A stretch of DNA of 64,000 nucleotides from DAITBA01 sp036824005. GTDB lineage: Bacteria > Pseudomonadota > Gammaproteobacteria > Burkholderiales > Rhodocyclaceae. The position numbers and the translations under genes were made by a program. Below the pieces are notes generated by a model. That model saw only the letters and a program-made list of their open reading frames with translations. It made no database searches and had not been told where the DNA came from. Where the stretch lies: the NCBI GenBank assembly GCA_036824005.1, contig DAITBA010000004.1:140957-204956 (forward strand). The letters are read 5' to 3'. Shown piece by piece: positions 35,007-44,390 of the stretch (the first letter of the stretch is position 1; every line of letters begins with the position of its first letter).

Positions 35007-37253
35007 ATGACGAATCCAACAATCGAGGCGACGAACCAGCGCAACGCGGCCGCCGAGCCGTTGAGCGCAGTGCTGGTCGGCGTCCTCGCTTATGCTTTCC
35101 GCACTGCGCAGCGGTCCCTCGCGCCCCTTCTGGAGCTGGCGATTCGCATCGGCCTGGCGCAGGTATTCTTCGTCTCCGGCGTACTCAAATTCGCCGACTG
35201 GGACAACGCACTGTTTCTCGCCGCTAACGAGTATCCCGTTGCCTGGCTCGACCCTTTCGCCGCCGCCTGGCTGGGCGTGGCCGTCGAGCTTCTGGGTTCA
35301 ACCCTGCTGGCAGCCGGATTGGCGACACGCGCCGCCGCCGCTTGCCTGCTGGCGCTTGCCGTCGTCATCCAGACGAATTATCTGGCGCTGGATCAGCACC
35401 TGTTCTGGATCGCCCTGCTGGGCTGGTTCGTCACGCGGGGCGCCGGCGCGTTGTCGCTCGATCACATGCTGCGCCGGGGAGTCGCCGACAGCGCGCTGCC
35501 GTTCGCTGCCGGCGTGATCGACGCGCTGGCCACGGCGAGCCGCTATTGCGGGCCGGTCTGGCAGTTGCTGCTCCGTGTGTGGCTCGCCGCGGCGATTGTC
35601 ATTGCAAGCATCGGCGGCGCAACCGTGGCCCAGTTGGCAGCGTGGCTGCCGTTGCGCGAGGCGGCAGGTTTGGGTGGCGTGGCGGCCGTCATACCGGCGG
35701 TGTTGCTTGCCATCGGACTGGGAACCCGCTTCGCCGCCGTGGCGCTGATTGTCCTGTGGCTGATCGGCCGAATGGCGCTCGGCGCGGACGTCGCGAGCGC
35801 TGGCGAGCTGGGTCGCTGGCTTGGCACCTTCGGCCTGCTGGTGTTGGCCGGCCCTGGCGCGATGTCCATCGATGCGCTGACCGCGCGCGGCCTGCGCACG
35901 CGTTTTCCCCAGCTCGATGGCAAGCCGGCCTTTTCGCTGCAGGGGTTGCCGCGAGTGGTGATCGTCGGCGCCGGCTTCGGCGGCCTCGCGTGCGCGGCGC
36001 GGCTGGCGCGCACACGCGTGTCGGTGACGCTGATCGACCGCCACAACTACCATCTGTTCCAGCCGCTGCTCTATCAAGTCGCCACCGCCAGCCTGTCGCC
36101 GGGCGACATCGCCACGCCGGTGCGCGGACTGTTCCGCGATCACTTCAACACGCGGGTGCTGCTGGGAGAAGTGCGCGGCGTGGATGCGGTGCGTCAGGAA
36201 GTCTTGGTCGATGACGCACGCATCACCTACGACTATCTGGTACTCGCCACCGGCGCCGCCCACAGCTACTTCGGGCGCGACGATTGGGGCGCCTACGCGC
36301 CGGGGCTCAAGCGGGTGGAGGACGCGACCGAAGTGCGGCGACGGCTGCTGAGCGCCTTCGAGCGGGCGGAGGCGACGGACGACCTGGCGGAACGCCGCGC
36401 GCTACTCACGTTTCTTATCGTCGGTGGCGGGCCGACCGGCGTCGAGCTGGCCGGTGCGATCGCCGAGCTGGCCCGGTTCGGCATGGAGAAGGACTTCCGC
36501 CGCTTCGATCCTGCCAGTGCGCGCATCGTCCTCGTCCAGGCCGGCGAGCGCATCCTGCCCACCTTCCCCGAGCCGCTGTCCGCCGCCACGCGGCACTCGC
36601 TGGAGAAGCTGGGCGTTGAGGTGCTGCTCAATAGCCGGGTCGAGACGATCGATGACGACGGCGTGTCCATCAACGGTCAGCGCATCGCCTCTCGTACAGT
36701 GCTATGGGCTGCGGGTGTCGTCGCCTCGCCCGCGGCCAAGTGGCTCGGCGCCGAGGCTGACAACGCCGGACGAATCAAGGTCGGGGCCGACCTGTCGGTG
36801 CCCGGATTGCCGAACGTGTTTGCCGTGGGCGACACGGCGTTGACGCACGCCTGGAATGGCGGCCCCGTGCCCGGACTGGCGCCGGCAGCGAAGCAGGGCG
36901 GCGAGTATGTGGCGCGGGTTATCCGCAATCGTATCGAGGGCGGCGCGTCGCTGCCACCTTTCGTCTATCGTCACCTGGGCAGCCTGGCAACCATAGGCCG
37001 CAAGGCGGCGGTGGCGGACTTCGGTTTCCTGCGCCTGACCGGTGCGCTGGCGTGGTGGCTGTGGGGCGCGGTGCATGTGGCTTTCCTGGTGGACCTGCGC
37101 AGTCGCATGTCAGTCATGTTCGACTGGTTCTGGGCCTATCTCACCTATCGCAGCGGCACACGGTTGATCACCGGTGCTGGCGCGCCGGCTGTGCCGGCCA
37201 GGCAGCAGGCCGCCGAACCGGTGTTGTACGGCGTTTCGCGCGAACGCGCATGA
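35007..37253 (+). CDS. DoxX-DoxX-NDH-2 triple fusion protein
   Basis: 748 aa. Residues about 45-150 form a DoxX-type membrane domain (LELAIRIGLAQVFFVSGVLKF, AAWLGVAVELLGSTLLAAGL), and residues 185-290 form a second (AVIPAVLLAIGLGTRFAAVAL). From about 313 there is a complete type II NADH dehydrogenase: FAD motif VVIVGAGFGGLACAARLA, RHNYHLFQPLLYQVA, NAD motif FLIVGGGPTGVELAGAIAEL, LPNVFAVGDTA. NDH-2 is normally about 430 aa and peripheral. Here it is tied to eight or so membrane helices. It probably transfers electrons from NAD(P)H to quinone. Confidence 0.9.
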   Translation: MTNPTIEATNQRNAAAEPLSAVLVGVLAYAFRTAQRSLAPLLELAIRIGLAQVFFVSGVLKFADWDNALFLAANEYPVAWLDPFAAAWLGVAVELLGSTLLAAGLATRAAAACLLALAVVIQTNYLALDQHLFWIALLGWFVTRGAGALSLDHMLRRGVADSALPFAAGVIDALATASRYCGPVWQLLLRVWLAAAIVIASIGGATVAQLAAWLPLREAAGLGGVAAVIPAVLLAIGLGTRFAAVALIVLWLIGRMALGADVASAGELGRWLGTFGLLVLAGPGAMSIDALTARGLRTRFPQLDGKPAFSLQGLPRVVIVGAGFGGLACAARLARTRVSVTLIDRHNYHLFQPLLYQVATASLSPGDIATPVRGLFRDHFNTRVLLGEVRGVDAVRQEVLVDDARITYDYLVLATGAAHSYFGRDDWGAYAPGLKRVEDATEVRRRLLSAFERAEATDDLAERRALLTFLIVGGGPTGVELAGAIAELARFGMEKDFRRFDPASARIVLVQAGERILPTFPEPLSAATRHSLEKLGVEVLLNSRVETIDDDGVSINGQRIASRTVLWAAGVVASPAAKWLGAEADNAGRIKVGADLSVPGLPNVFAVGDTALTHAWNGGPVPGLAPAAKQGGEYVARVIRNRIEGGASLPPFVYRHLGSLATIGRKAAVADFGFLRLTGALAWWLWGAVHVAFLVDLRSRMSVMFDWFWAYLTYRSGTRLITGAGAPAVPARQQAAEPVLYGVSRERA

Positions 37254-37302
37254 CGCGCGGGACGCCGCTTCCTCGTCGCCAGTGACGATGAAAGGAGGAC
37301 GA

Positions 37303-38559
37303 ATGATGGGACTGCGCACAACCTTGTTGCTCCCCCTTACCCTGCTGTTCGTCGTCTGGGGAGCTTACATGCTTGCCGGCGCGGAGGCCCGCGAGTCGGC
37401 GGGGGTGCTGCTGATCGCCGTCCCGGCGTTGATGCTCTGCGTTACCGCCGCCAACCTGGAGGTGTTTGTGCTGCGGCCCCTGCGACGGCTCAACCTGGCG
37501 GCACAGGAACTCGCCTGCCTCGACCCGCACGCGGGATCGGCCGCCGCGCTGACGTTGCCGATGCCCAATACCGGCGCCGGCGAGCTGCGCGAGCTCGCTC
37601 GTGGTCTGCAGCAGCTGCGCGAACGGATGCAGGCGTACGAGCTGCGGCTCGGCGAGGAGACATCCCGGCGCGAACGACTGGAAGGGGATATGCGGGATCT
37701 CCAGGAGCGCTACCTGCTGACGGTGGAGCGGGCCAATGACGGTATCTGGGAGTGGGACCTCAAGTCGGGACGCGTCGAGTACTCGCTGCGCTGGAAAGCG
37801 ATGTTAGGCCGTATCGAATGCAGCATGGACTGCATCGACGACTGGAAAAACATCATGCACCCCGACGATCGCGATGAGGTTCTGCGCCGCTTGCATGGCC
37901 ACCTCGAGGGGGCGACGCCCCACTTCGAGGCGGAATACCGCCTGCGCCACGCAAGCGGCCAGTTTCGTTGGGTGTCTTCGCGCGGCGCGGCCCTTCGCCA
38001 TGCCAGCGGCAGACCCTACCGACTGGTCACCATGGATAACGACGTGCACGTCCGCAGGCAGATGGAGGAAACGCTGGTCGAAACAGCGGAAGGGTTGGTC
38101 GCGATGTCGGGCACGGAGTTCTTCCGTGCCTTGGTCCTCAAGCTGTCGAACATTCTCGGCACGCGCGACAATCTCATTGCTTACTGCGTGGACGATCCGC
38201 CCACGCGCGTGCGCACCCTGGCCTACTACTCGCGGGGGAAGTTCTGGGACGACTTCGAGTTCGACCTGTGCGGCACGTCCTGCGGTGCTGTCATTGAACG
38301 TGGCGAGATCGTTCATGTCGCTACCGGCGTCTGCGACACGTGGCCGGAGGAGCGGCGTTACGACCGTGACAGCTACATCGGTGTGCCTATGTTCGACTCT
38401 GCCGGCAAGATCATCGGTCACTTCGCCTGCATGGACGGCAAACCCATGCGCCAGGATCTGCCGCATTTGGCGATCTTCAAGATATTCTCGGTGCGCGCGG
38501 CGGCGGAGGTGGAGCGCATGTTGCTCAAGCAGCGTCTGGAAACGATCCGGGAAACGTGA
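37303..38559 (+). CDS. membrane PAS-GAF sensory protein without output domain
   Basis: About 418 aa from the ATG at 37303 (SD AAGGAGG). Two membrane helices at the N-terminus are followed by a coiled-coil linker, PAS (RYLLTVERANDGIWEWDL, RWVSSRGAALRHASG) and one GAF-type domain (FDLCGTSCGAVIE, SYIGVPMFDSAGKIIGH) ending in RAAAEVERML. It is clearly paralogous to the protein at 6194, which has two GAF copies. It ends without an effector domain. Confidence 0.75.
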   Translation: MMGLRTTLLLPLTLLFVVWGAYMLAGAEARESAGVLLIAVPALMLCVTAANLEVFVLRPLRRLNLAAQELACLDPHAGSAAALTLPMPNTGAGELRELARGLQQLRERMQAYELRLGEETSRRERLEGDMRDLQERYLLTVERANDGIWEWDLKSGRVEYSLRWKAMLGRIECSMDCIDDWKNIMHPDDRDEVLRRLHGHLEGATPHFEAEYRLRHASGQFRWVSSRGAALRHASGRPYRLVTMDNDVHVRRQMEETLVETAEGLVAMSGTEFFRALVLKLSNILGTRDNLIAYCVDDPPTRVRTLAYYSRGKFWDDFEFDLCGTSCGAVIERGEIVHVATGVCDTWPEERRYDRDSYIGVPMFDSAGKIIGHFACMDGKPMRQDLPHLAIFKIFSVRAAAEVERMLLKQRLETIRET

Positions 38560-38651
38560 TCGTTGCACCAAGCGATGCCCTGACCGGGGAGCCAATCTGT
38601 CAGGTGACGTGGCGCTTGTTGCGGTTGCATCGCAATTTGCCTGCTGCGCGC

Positions 38652-39426
38652 TCAATGCAGCCCGGCCGACGGGTCGCCCCAGCCCAGTATCGACAGCGCA
38701 AACGCGAACGTCGTGCCCGCCGATGCGCTGCTGGCCACGCGCATCTCGCTTTGATGAGGCTCCAGAATGCGCTTCACGATGGCAATTCCCGGTCCGGCGC
38801 TGCTCGCGTCGACCGTTCTCGACCTGTCGGCCTGGTAGAAGCGCTCGAAGATGTGCGGCAGCGCGTCCTCGGAAATGCCGCTGCCACTGTCGACGATCCA
38901 CTTGGGCGAGGGCGCACCGCGGTCCATCCTCGGCGCGTCTGCGCTCGGTCACGTCGCGGATCATGCCGATGACGGCGATGATGCGGGCCTCCGCGTCGCA
39001 ACGCGGCACATAACGGTTCGATTCCCACGCCTCGCGACCGGTCTTCGGCATGTTCACCAGCACGTCGGGCAGCGTGATCGGTTCGCCTGCCAGGGCGCGG
39101 CGGCGAAGGACGTCGATGCCCTGACCGCGCAGGAAGTGAAAGAGGTCGGGCACCGCCTTGCCCAGCACCTCGTCGGCGCCCATGCCGGTCAGCTCCTCCA
39201 TGAAGCGGTCCCAGTGCACGTGGCGCAGCTCGCGGTCGTAGACGACGATATCCTCGGCGGCGCCCTCGGTGATCTCATCGGTTAAGCGGTGCATGGCATG
39301 GATCTTCTGTACCGCCTGCCAGCGGGCGACCCTGTCGCGCGACAGGGCGAGCAGGAACTCGGGCTCGTCCTCGGAGTTTCGGACAGGTTTCACCACGACG
39401 CCCCACCACATCGGCTTGTCGCCCAT
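38652..39426 (-). pseudogene. decayed PAS sensor histidine kinase remnant
   Basis: From 39426 downward a PAS domain is readable (EDIVVYDRELRHVHWDRFMEEL, MIRDVTERRRAE). The frame then runs into unrelated sequence. In a different frame, 38927-38652 encodes the end of an HATPase domain (DSGSGISEDALPHIFERFYQ, then a degenerate GIAIVKRILEPHQ). The DHp helix and the N-box are missing, so the gene has lost a central part and its frame. Similar intact genes follow upstream on the same strand. Confidence 0.7.
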
Positions 39427-39548
39427 GGTTGCGAATTAGCCGACGAAGCCACCGACACCGTCCTGCCTGGCTTCGGCAACGGCTGCCAACGCCGCCTTTC
39501 ACGTCTCGCCTTGCCAGACGCCGGGCCAGTCGCGGCCGCGCGGCGGCG

Positions 39549-40610
39549 CTACACCGCCGCCGGCAGATCGAAGCTGAACGTGGTGCCTTTGCCGACGGCG
39601 CTTGCGACGCGGATGTCGCCGCCGTGCAAGGTGACGATGCGACGGGTAATGGCGAGACCCAGGCCGGCGCTGCCGCCTTCGCCTTCCTCGCCGCGATTGA
39701 CGCGGTAATAGCGCTCGAATACGTTGGCCAGTTCCTGCTCCGGTATGCCGTGGCCGGTGTCGCTGACCCGCACCGGCACGCGCCTGTCATCGGTAGCGGC
39801 GCCGACTTCGACGCGGATCGAGCCGCCGCTCGCCGTGTGGCGCATGGCGTTCTCGACCAGGTTTTCGAGAACGCGCTCGATCATGCCGATGTCGGCGCTC
39901 ACCGGCGGCGCATCCGCCGACAGCGCCGCTTCGAGCTGCAGTCCGCGCTTCTCGGCGCCCAACTGGTATTTCTGCACGATGTCCTGGGCCAGCTCGCCAA
40001 GCGGGAATGTCTCCGGTTGCGGCCTGATCTCATTGGCCTCCAGCTTGGTGAGCTGGAACAGGTCGGTGACGAGCCGCCCCAGCCGCTCGCTGTGTTTGGC
40101 AGCGACCTCGAGATAGTTGCGCTCCTCCTCCGGCGGCAGCGTGCCGTGTTTGAGCAGCAGTGTCTCAAGATAGCCTTGCATGGAGGCGAGCGGCGTGCGC
40201 AGATCGTGGGAGACATTAGCCAGCAGTTCGCGCCGCTGCACGGCGCTGTCCTCGATCTGCTTCAGATCACTGGCGATGCGCGTGGACATGGCCTGGAAGG
40301 CAGCGGCGAGGCGTTCGATTTCGTCGCCTTTGGGGTCGGCGGTGGCGATGCGCGCCGGCCGGGTGAAGTTGCTGTCCTCGAAGGCATCCACCGCGGCGAT
40401 GAGCGCGCGCAGGCGGCGCGTCAGGAAGTTGAAGATCATCAGCGCTGCAAGCAAAGAGAAGGCGAGGCTGCCCACGATGACCTGCGTGGCGATCTCGATC
40501 AGCCGGTGCCCCTCCAGCATGCGCTCCATGGCGAGCAGCATGGCGGCGCCGATGATGCCGAAAAGCAGCATCAGCGCCAGAGCGAGCTTGCCGTAGAGGG
40601 ACTTGAACAC
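39549..40610 (-). CDS. sensor histidine kinase (HAMP-HisKA-HATPase), partner of OmpR-type regulator
   Basis: 353 aa from a GTG start. Two membrane helices near the N-terminus flank a very short periplasmic loop, and HAMP follows (LTRRLRALIAAVDAFE). HisKA has LLANVSHDLRTPLASM with the phospho-accepting His. HATPase has NLVENAMRHTA, DTGHGIPE and GLGLAITRRIV. The short loop suggests membrane or envelope sensing. Its start lies 17 nt after the regulator's stop, so it is one operon. Confidence 0.92.
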   Translation of the reverse strand: MFKSLYGKLALALMLLFGIIGAAMLLAMERMLEGHRLIEIATQVIVGSLAFSLLAALMIFNFLTRRLRALIAAVDAFEDSNFTRPARIATADPKGDEIERLAAAFQAMSTRIASDLKQIEDSAVQRRELLANVSHDLRTPLASMQGYLETLLLKHGTLPPEEERNYLEVAAKHSERLGRLVTDLFQLTKLEANEIRPQPETFPLGELAQDIVQKYQLGAEKRGLQLEAALSADAPPVSADIGMIERVLENLVENAMRHTASGGSIRVEVGAATDDRRVPVRVSDTGHGIPEQELANVFERYYRVNRGEEGEGGSAGLGLAITRRIVTLHGGDIRVASAVGKGTTFSFDLPAAV

Positions 40611-40626
40611 GACGGGTAGGCGAGCG

Positions 40627-41331
40627 CTACTTCGGCGCGTCGCGGAACTTGTAGCCTACGCCCCACACGGTCTGGACGTACTCAGGCTGGTTGGGGTTAC
40701 TCTCGATCTTGGCGCGCAGCCGGTTGATGTGGGAGTTGACCGTGTGCTCGTAACCGCTGTGGCTGTAGCCCCACACCTTATCCAGGAGTTGGCTGCGGGT
40801 GAACACCCGGCCGGGATTTTCGGCGAAGTGCAGCAGCAGATCGAATTCCTTCGCCGTCAGCTCGATTGCCTTGCCTTCCAGGCTGACGGCGCGCTTCTCG
40901 GAATCGATGCGCAGTTCCCCGGCCTCGATCACCTTAGCCGCGCCGGACCGTTCGGTGGCCAGGCTCTCGACGCGACGGAAAATGGCCTTCACCCGGGCGG
41001 CGAACTCCATGACGCTGAAGGGCTTGGTCAGATAATCGTCGGCGCCCATCTCCAGGCCGAGCACCCGGTCCAGTTCGGACGACTTGGCTGTGAGCATGAG
41101 GATGGGCGTGTAGCGCGACTTGGCGCGCACGCGGCGGCAGATCTCAAGGCCGTCGACGCCCGGCAACATCAGATCGAGCACGATCAGATCGTAGGGGCGG
41201 GATTCCGCTTCGGCCAGGCCGACGTTTCCGTCATAGGCGACCTTGACGTTGCAGGACAGCTCGGTCAGTTGCAGCTTGACCAGGCGGGCGATGTCCTCGT
41301 TGTCTTCCACCACCAATACGTTGCGCGACAT
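40627..41331 (-). CDS. OmpR/PhoB-family response regulator
   Basis: 234 aa. The receiver domain has VVEDNEDIA, the phospho-acceptor in VLDLMLPGVDGL, and KPFS. The winged helix has ELTAKEFDLLLHF, TRSQLLDKVWGY and VNSHINRLRAKIE. Regulators of this class bind direct repeats spaced by one helical turn. It is the only complete OmpR-type regulator in the window and thus a candidate for the six CGTGAC-box promoters. That link is inference. Confidence 0.93.
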   Translation of the reverse strand: MSRNVLVVEDNEDIARLVKLQLTELSCNVKVAYDGNVGLAEAESRPYDLIVLDLMLPGVDGLEICRRVRAKSRYTPILMLTAKSSELDRVLGLEMGADDYLTKPFSVMEFAARVKAIFRRVESLATERSGAAKVIEAGELRIDSEKRAVSLEGKAIELTAKEFDLLLHFAENPGRVFTRSQLLDKVWGYSHSGYEHTVNSHINRLRAKIESNPNQPEYVQTVWGVGYKFRDAPK

Positions 41332-41510
41332 GGTTGAGGCAGCTCCTTTGCATGTTGTCGGCCGGCCGGAGACTGCCTCGGCGACGGCACTCTTGAATCA
41401 TAGTGACTGAATGTGAAAATCGGAAGGGCTGGCGGTGGCGGTCGAGGCTTGCCCGAGCGCGGCACCGGACGTGTCCGCTTGACCGCCGGCAAGCGTGCTA
41501 TTAGCATAGC

Positions 41511-41526
41511 AAACAAGTGTTCGTTT
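41511..41526. promoter_or_regulatory. candidate TetR operator
   Basis: AAACAAGTGTTCGTTT is an imperfect palindrome with AAAC/GTTT arms, of the kind bound by fatty-acid-type TetR regulators. It ends 16 bp before the TetR start codon, in the gap divergent from the OmpR-type regulator. Confidence 0.45.
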
Positions 41527-41542
41527 TCTGATCTCGTCCGTG

Positions 41543-42112
41543 ATGGCTAGACCGCTGCGCTCCGACAACCGCCTGCCCCAGATCCTCGACGAGGCGGCGC
41601 GGCTGTTCCGGGAGAAGGGCTATCAGGCAACCACGGTGCGCGACATCGTCGGGGCCGTGAACATGCTGCCCGGCTCGCTGTACTACCACTTCCCCGGCAA
41701 GGAGGATTTGCTGGTGGCGGTGTATGCCGAGGGCGTGCGGCGCATTTCCGAAGGCGTGCGCGCTGCCATCGCCGGCAAGCGCGAACCGTGGCGCAGGTTG
41801 GAAGCCGCCTGCGGCGCACATCTCGATGCGTTGTTGCAGGAAAGCGACTACGCGCAAGTGGCAATCCGGGTGCGTCCGGACGATGTGCCCGGTGCCGCCG
41901 CCCGACTGATCGCACTGCGCGATGAGTACGAGAAGATGTTTGCCGGCCTGATCGACGAGTTGGTCCTGCCGCCGGGAGCGGACCGGCGCAGCCTGCGGCT
42001 GATGCTGTTGGGGGCGCTGAACTGGGCGCAGACTTGGTATCGCGAAGGTGGCGAGACGCCGCGTGACATCGCCAGGCGCTTCGTCGGCCTGCTGCGTGTC
42101 AGGCTGGGGTGA
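41543..42112 (+). CDS. TetR family transcriptional regulator
   Basis: About 189 aa. The N-terminal HTH (LDEAARLFREKGYQATTVRD, PGSLYYHFPGKEDLL) is typical of TetR. The C-terminal domain (LMLLGALNWAQTWYREGG) resembles KstR2/fatty-acid-type ligand domains. A GTG at 41540 is an alternative start. It leads the acyl-CoA mutase operon and probably represses it in response to an acyl-CoA. Confidence 0.9.
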   Translation: MARPLRSDNRLPQILDEAARLFREKGYQATTVRDIVGAVNMLPGSLYYHFPGKEDLLVAVYAEGVRRISEGVRAAIAGKREPWRRLEAACGAHLDALLQESDYAQVAIRVRPDDVPGAAARLIALRDEYEKMFAGLIDELVLPPGADRRSLRLMLLGALNWAQTWYREGGETPRDIARRFVGLLRVRLG

Positions 42113-42266
42113 GAAGTCGACGCTGAGCGGTGGCCGGCCGATACCGACCGTGTGCGCCTGCACGACGCGACCGCCGCGACACAGACGACCCATGCAGGGC
42201 GACGCATTGCCGATCGGCGCGGGCGATGGCGTCGGGTCTGCGCTGCCGAACGTTGAGAGGCGACGT

Positions 42267-42683
42267 ATGGAGTTCCGACCCAAGGTGCTGATCACCAAGA
42301 TCGGTTTCGATGGACACGACCGGGGCAGCCGCGTCATCGCCGCCTACCTGCGCGATGCCGGCATGGAAGTGATCTACACGCTGCCGTGGCAGCAGATCCC
42401 CGCGGTGGTCAAGCTGGCACTCGAGGAGGATGTGGATGTCATCGGCGTGTCCTCGCTCGCCACCGATCATCTCATCGTGCCTGAACTCATGGAAGCGCTG
42501 CGGCAGGCCGGGCTTTCCGACGTCGCCGTGGTCGTGGGCGGCATCGTGCCCGACGAGGACGAAGCCGCGCTGATGCAAGCCGGCGTGCGGCGCGTGTTCC
42601 ACCCCGGCGCGGCACTCGCTGACGTCGCCGAGTACATCCGCGGCGTCAGCGCGCAAGTGCGCGGCGTCCGCACCGGCGTTTGA
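42267..42683 (+). CDS. acyl-CoA mutase B12-binding small subunit
   Basis: 138 aa. It carries the cobalamin signature DGHDRGSRVI, in which the His ligates cobalt. The rest of the Rossmann-like B12 fold is clear: VIGVSSLATDHLIVPEL, VVVGGIVPDED, VRRVFHPGA. Its size matches IcmB/HcmB-type small subunits. I chose the ATG at 42267 (SD GAGAGG). The large subunit gene starts 12 nt later. Confidence 0.92.
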   Translation: MEFRPKVLITKIGFDGHDRGSRVIAAYLRDAGMEVIYTLPWQQIPAVVKLALEEDVDVIGVSSLATDHLIVPELMEALRQAGLSDVAVVVGGIVPDEDEAALMQAGVRRVFHPGAALADVAEYIRGVSAQVRGVRTGV

Positions 42684-42695
42684 GGGGGGACAGCC

Positions 42696-44390
42696 ATGGC
42701 TCAGGCAGTCGAGGCGACAGGGGCAGGAACGGCGCCTGCGCATGCAACGGACAGCCAGGTGCGCTGGCGCCAGGAGTATGCCGATCAGATCGGTGCCGCG
42801 CATGCCGTGCGCAACCGCTCCGGCATCGAGGTCAAGCCTCTGTATACGCCCAGCGACTGGAGCGGCGCGCGTTACGACGAGGCGCTCGGCTACCCCGGCC
42901 AGCCGCCCTTCACCCGCGGCATCTACGCCACGATGCACCGCGGACGCACGTGGACGCAGCGGCAACTGATCGGGCTGGGCACGCCCGAGGACTACAACGC
43001 GCGCCTCACCGAACTGCTGGCCCACGGCACGACGGCCGTCTCGCTCATCCCCTGCAATTCCGTGTTCCGCGGCTACGACATGGACGAGTCACCCTTCGAC
43101 TTGCTCGGCACCTGTGGCGCGGTCGTGAACACCTGGCAGCATCTCGACACGGCGCTACGCGGCGTGGACCTGGCTGCGGTGTCGGCAGCGATGAACGATC
43201 CTTCGCCTTTCACGCTGTTCGCCTTCCTGCTCGTCGTGGCAAAGAAGCGCGGCGTCGACTGGGCGCAGCTGACCGGCACCTCGAACCAGAGCGACTACCT
43301 GTCCCACTATGTCGCCAACCACATGTTCATCCGGCTGGCGCTGCCCGGAGCGCGGCGCGTTCTGCTGGACAAGATCCGCTTCTGCAATGCTCATGTGCCG
43401 CAGTGGAATCCCCTGTCCGTGGTGGGTCAGCACATGCAGCAGGCGGGTGCGACACCGGCCGAGGCAATGGCATTCACACTCAGTTCGGCGATCCAGTATG
43501 CCGAGGATTGCAGCGCCGCGGGCATGGCGCCGGACCGGTTCCTGCCGCGCTTCACTTTCTTCTTCGACATCTCGCTCAGCTTCTTCGAGGAAATCGCCAA
43601 GTTTCGCGCCGGTCGCCGCATCTGGGCCCGGATCACGCGCAGCCGCTTCGGCGCTTGCGATCCGCGCGCCTGGCGCTTCAAGTTTCACGCCCAGACCTCC
43701 GGCGTCGATCTGACGCGCCAGCAGCCGCTGAACAACATCGCCCGCGTTGCCGTGCAGGCCATGGCCGGCATCTTCGGCGGCCTGCAGTCGCTGCACACCG
43801 ATGCCTACGACGAAGCGCTATCCTGCCCGACGGAAGAGGGCGCACGCATTGCCGTGGCGACCCAGAACATTCTGCGCGAGGAGGCTCGTCTCACGGACGT
43901 CATCGATCCGCTCGGCGGCTCCTACTACATCGAAACGCTCACCGACGAGATGGAGCGCGAGATCGTGCGCGTCATGGATATCGTCGAAGCCGCCGGCGGC
44001 ATGTACCGCGCGGTGGAGCAGGGGTTGGTGCAGAAGATGATCGGCGATTCGGCGCACAGGTTCCAGGAGCGCATCGAGTCCGGGGCGCAGACGGTGGTCG
44101 GTGTCAATGCCTATCGCGTCGAGGAGGGTGCCGAGGCGCGCAAGCCGCTTGTTCGGCCCGATGCCGCGCGCATGCATGCGCACGTCGAATCGTTTGCCGC
44201 CTACAAGCGCGGGCGCTCCCGGGAGAAGGTGCATGCTGCTCTCGACGGGCTCGCGCGGGCTGCCCACGATCCGCAGCAAAACGTGTTCGAACGGGTCGTG
44301 CAGGCGGTCGAGGCGGACGCCACCCACGGCGAGATCTGCGCCTGCCTGCGCCAGGAACTGGGCTTCGGCCAGCCCCTGGCGACGGTATGA
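42696..44390 (+). CDS. acyl-CoA mutase large subunit, divergent substrate pocket
   Basis: 564 aa, TIM-barrel subunit of a two-subunit B12-dependent acyl-CoA mutase. Family motifs are present: TRGIYATMHRGRTWTQRQ, FRGYDMDESP, LTGTSNQSDYLSHY, GQHMQQAGATPAEA (the catalytic His of the GYHIQEAG motif is kept), and IDPLGGSYYIETLTDEME. The position of methylmalonyl-CoA mutase Tyr89 (RQYAG) reads Leu (RQLIG), and the FDLPTHRGYD stretch reads PCNSVFRGYD. It therefore does not look like a methylmalonyl-CoA mutase. The length fits isobutyryl- or 2-hydroxyisobutyryl-CoA mutases, but the substrate is open. Confidence 0.88.
   Translation: MAQAVEATGAGTAPAHATDSQVRWRQEYADQIGAAHAVRNRSGIEVKPLYTPSDWSGARYDEALGYPGQPPFTRGIYATMHRGRTWTQRQLIGLGTPEDYNARLTELLAHGTTAVSLIPCNSVFRGYDMDESPFDLLGTCGAVVNTWQHLDTALRGVDLAAVSAAMNDPSPFTLFAFLLVVAKKRGVDWAQLTGTSNQSDYLSHYVANHMFIRLALPGARRVLLDKIRFCNAHVPQWNPLSVVGQHMQQAGATPAEAMAFTLSSAIQYAEDCSAAGMAPDRFLPRFTFFFDISLSFFEEIAKFRAGRRIWARITRSRFGACDPRAWRFKFHAQTSGVDLTRQQPLNNIARVAVQAMAGIFGGLQSLHTDAYDEALSCPTEEGARIAVATQNILREEARLTDVIDPLGGSYYIETLTDEMEREIVRVMDIVEAAGGMYRAVEQGLVQKMIGDSAHRFQERIESGAQTVVGVNAYRVEEGAEARKPLVRPDAARMHAHVESFAAYKRGRSREKVHAALDGLARAAHDPQQNVFERVVQAVEADATHGEICACLRQELGFGQPLATV

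Noticed and set aside
39010..39030. GGTTCGATTCC, tRNA T-loop-like
   Set aside because: It lies inside the PAS remnant coding frame and no acceptor or anticodon stem can be formed around it.
41402..41417. AGTGAC and TGTGAA near the OmpR-type regulator as an autoregulatory box pair
   Set aside because: The spacing is 10 bp, not 11, and no -10-like hexamer follows at the right place.
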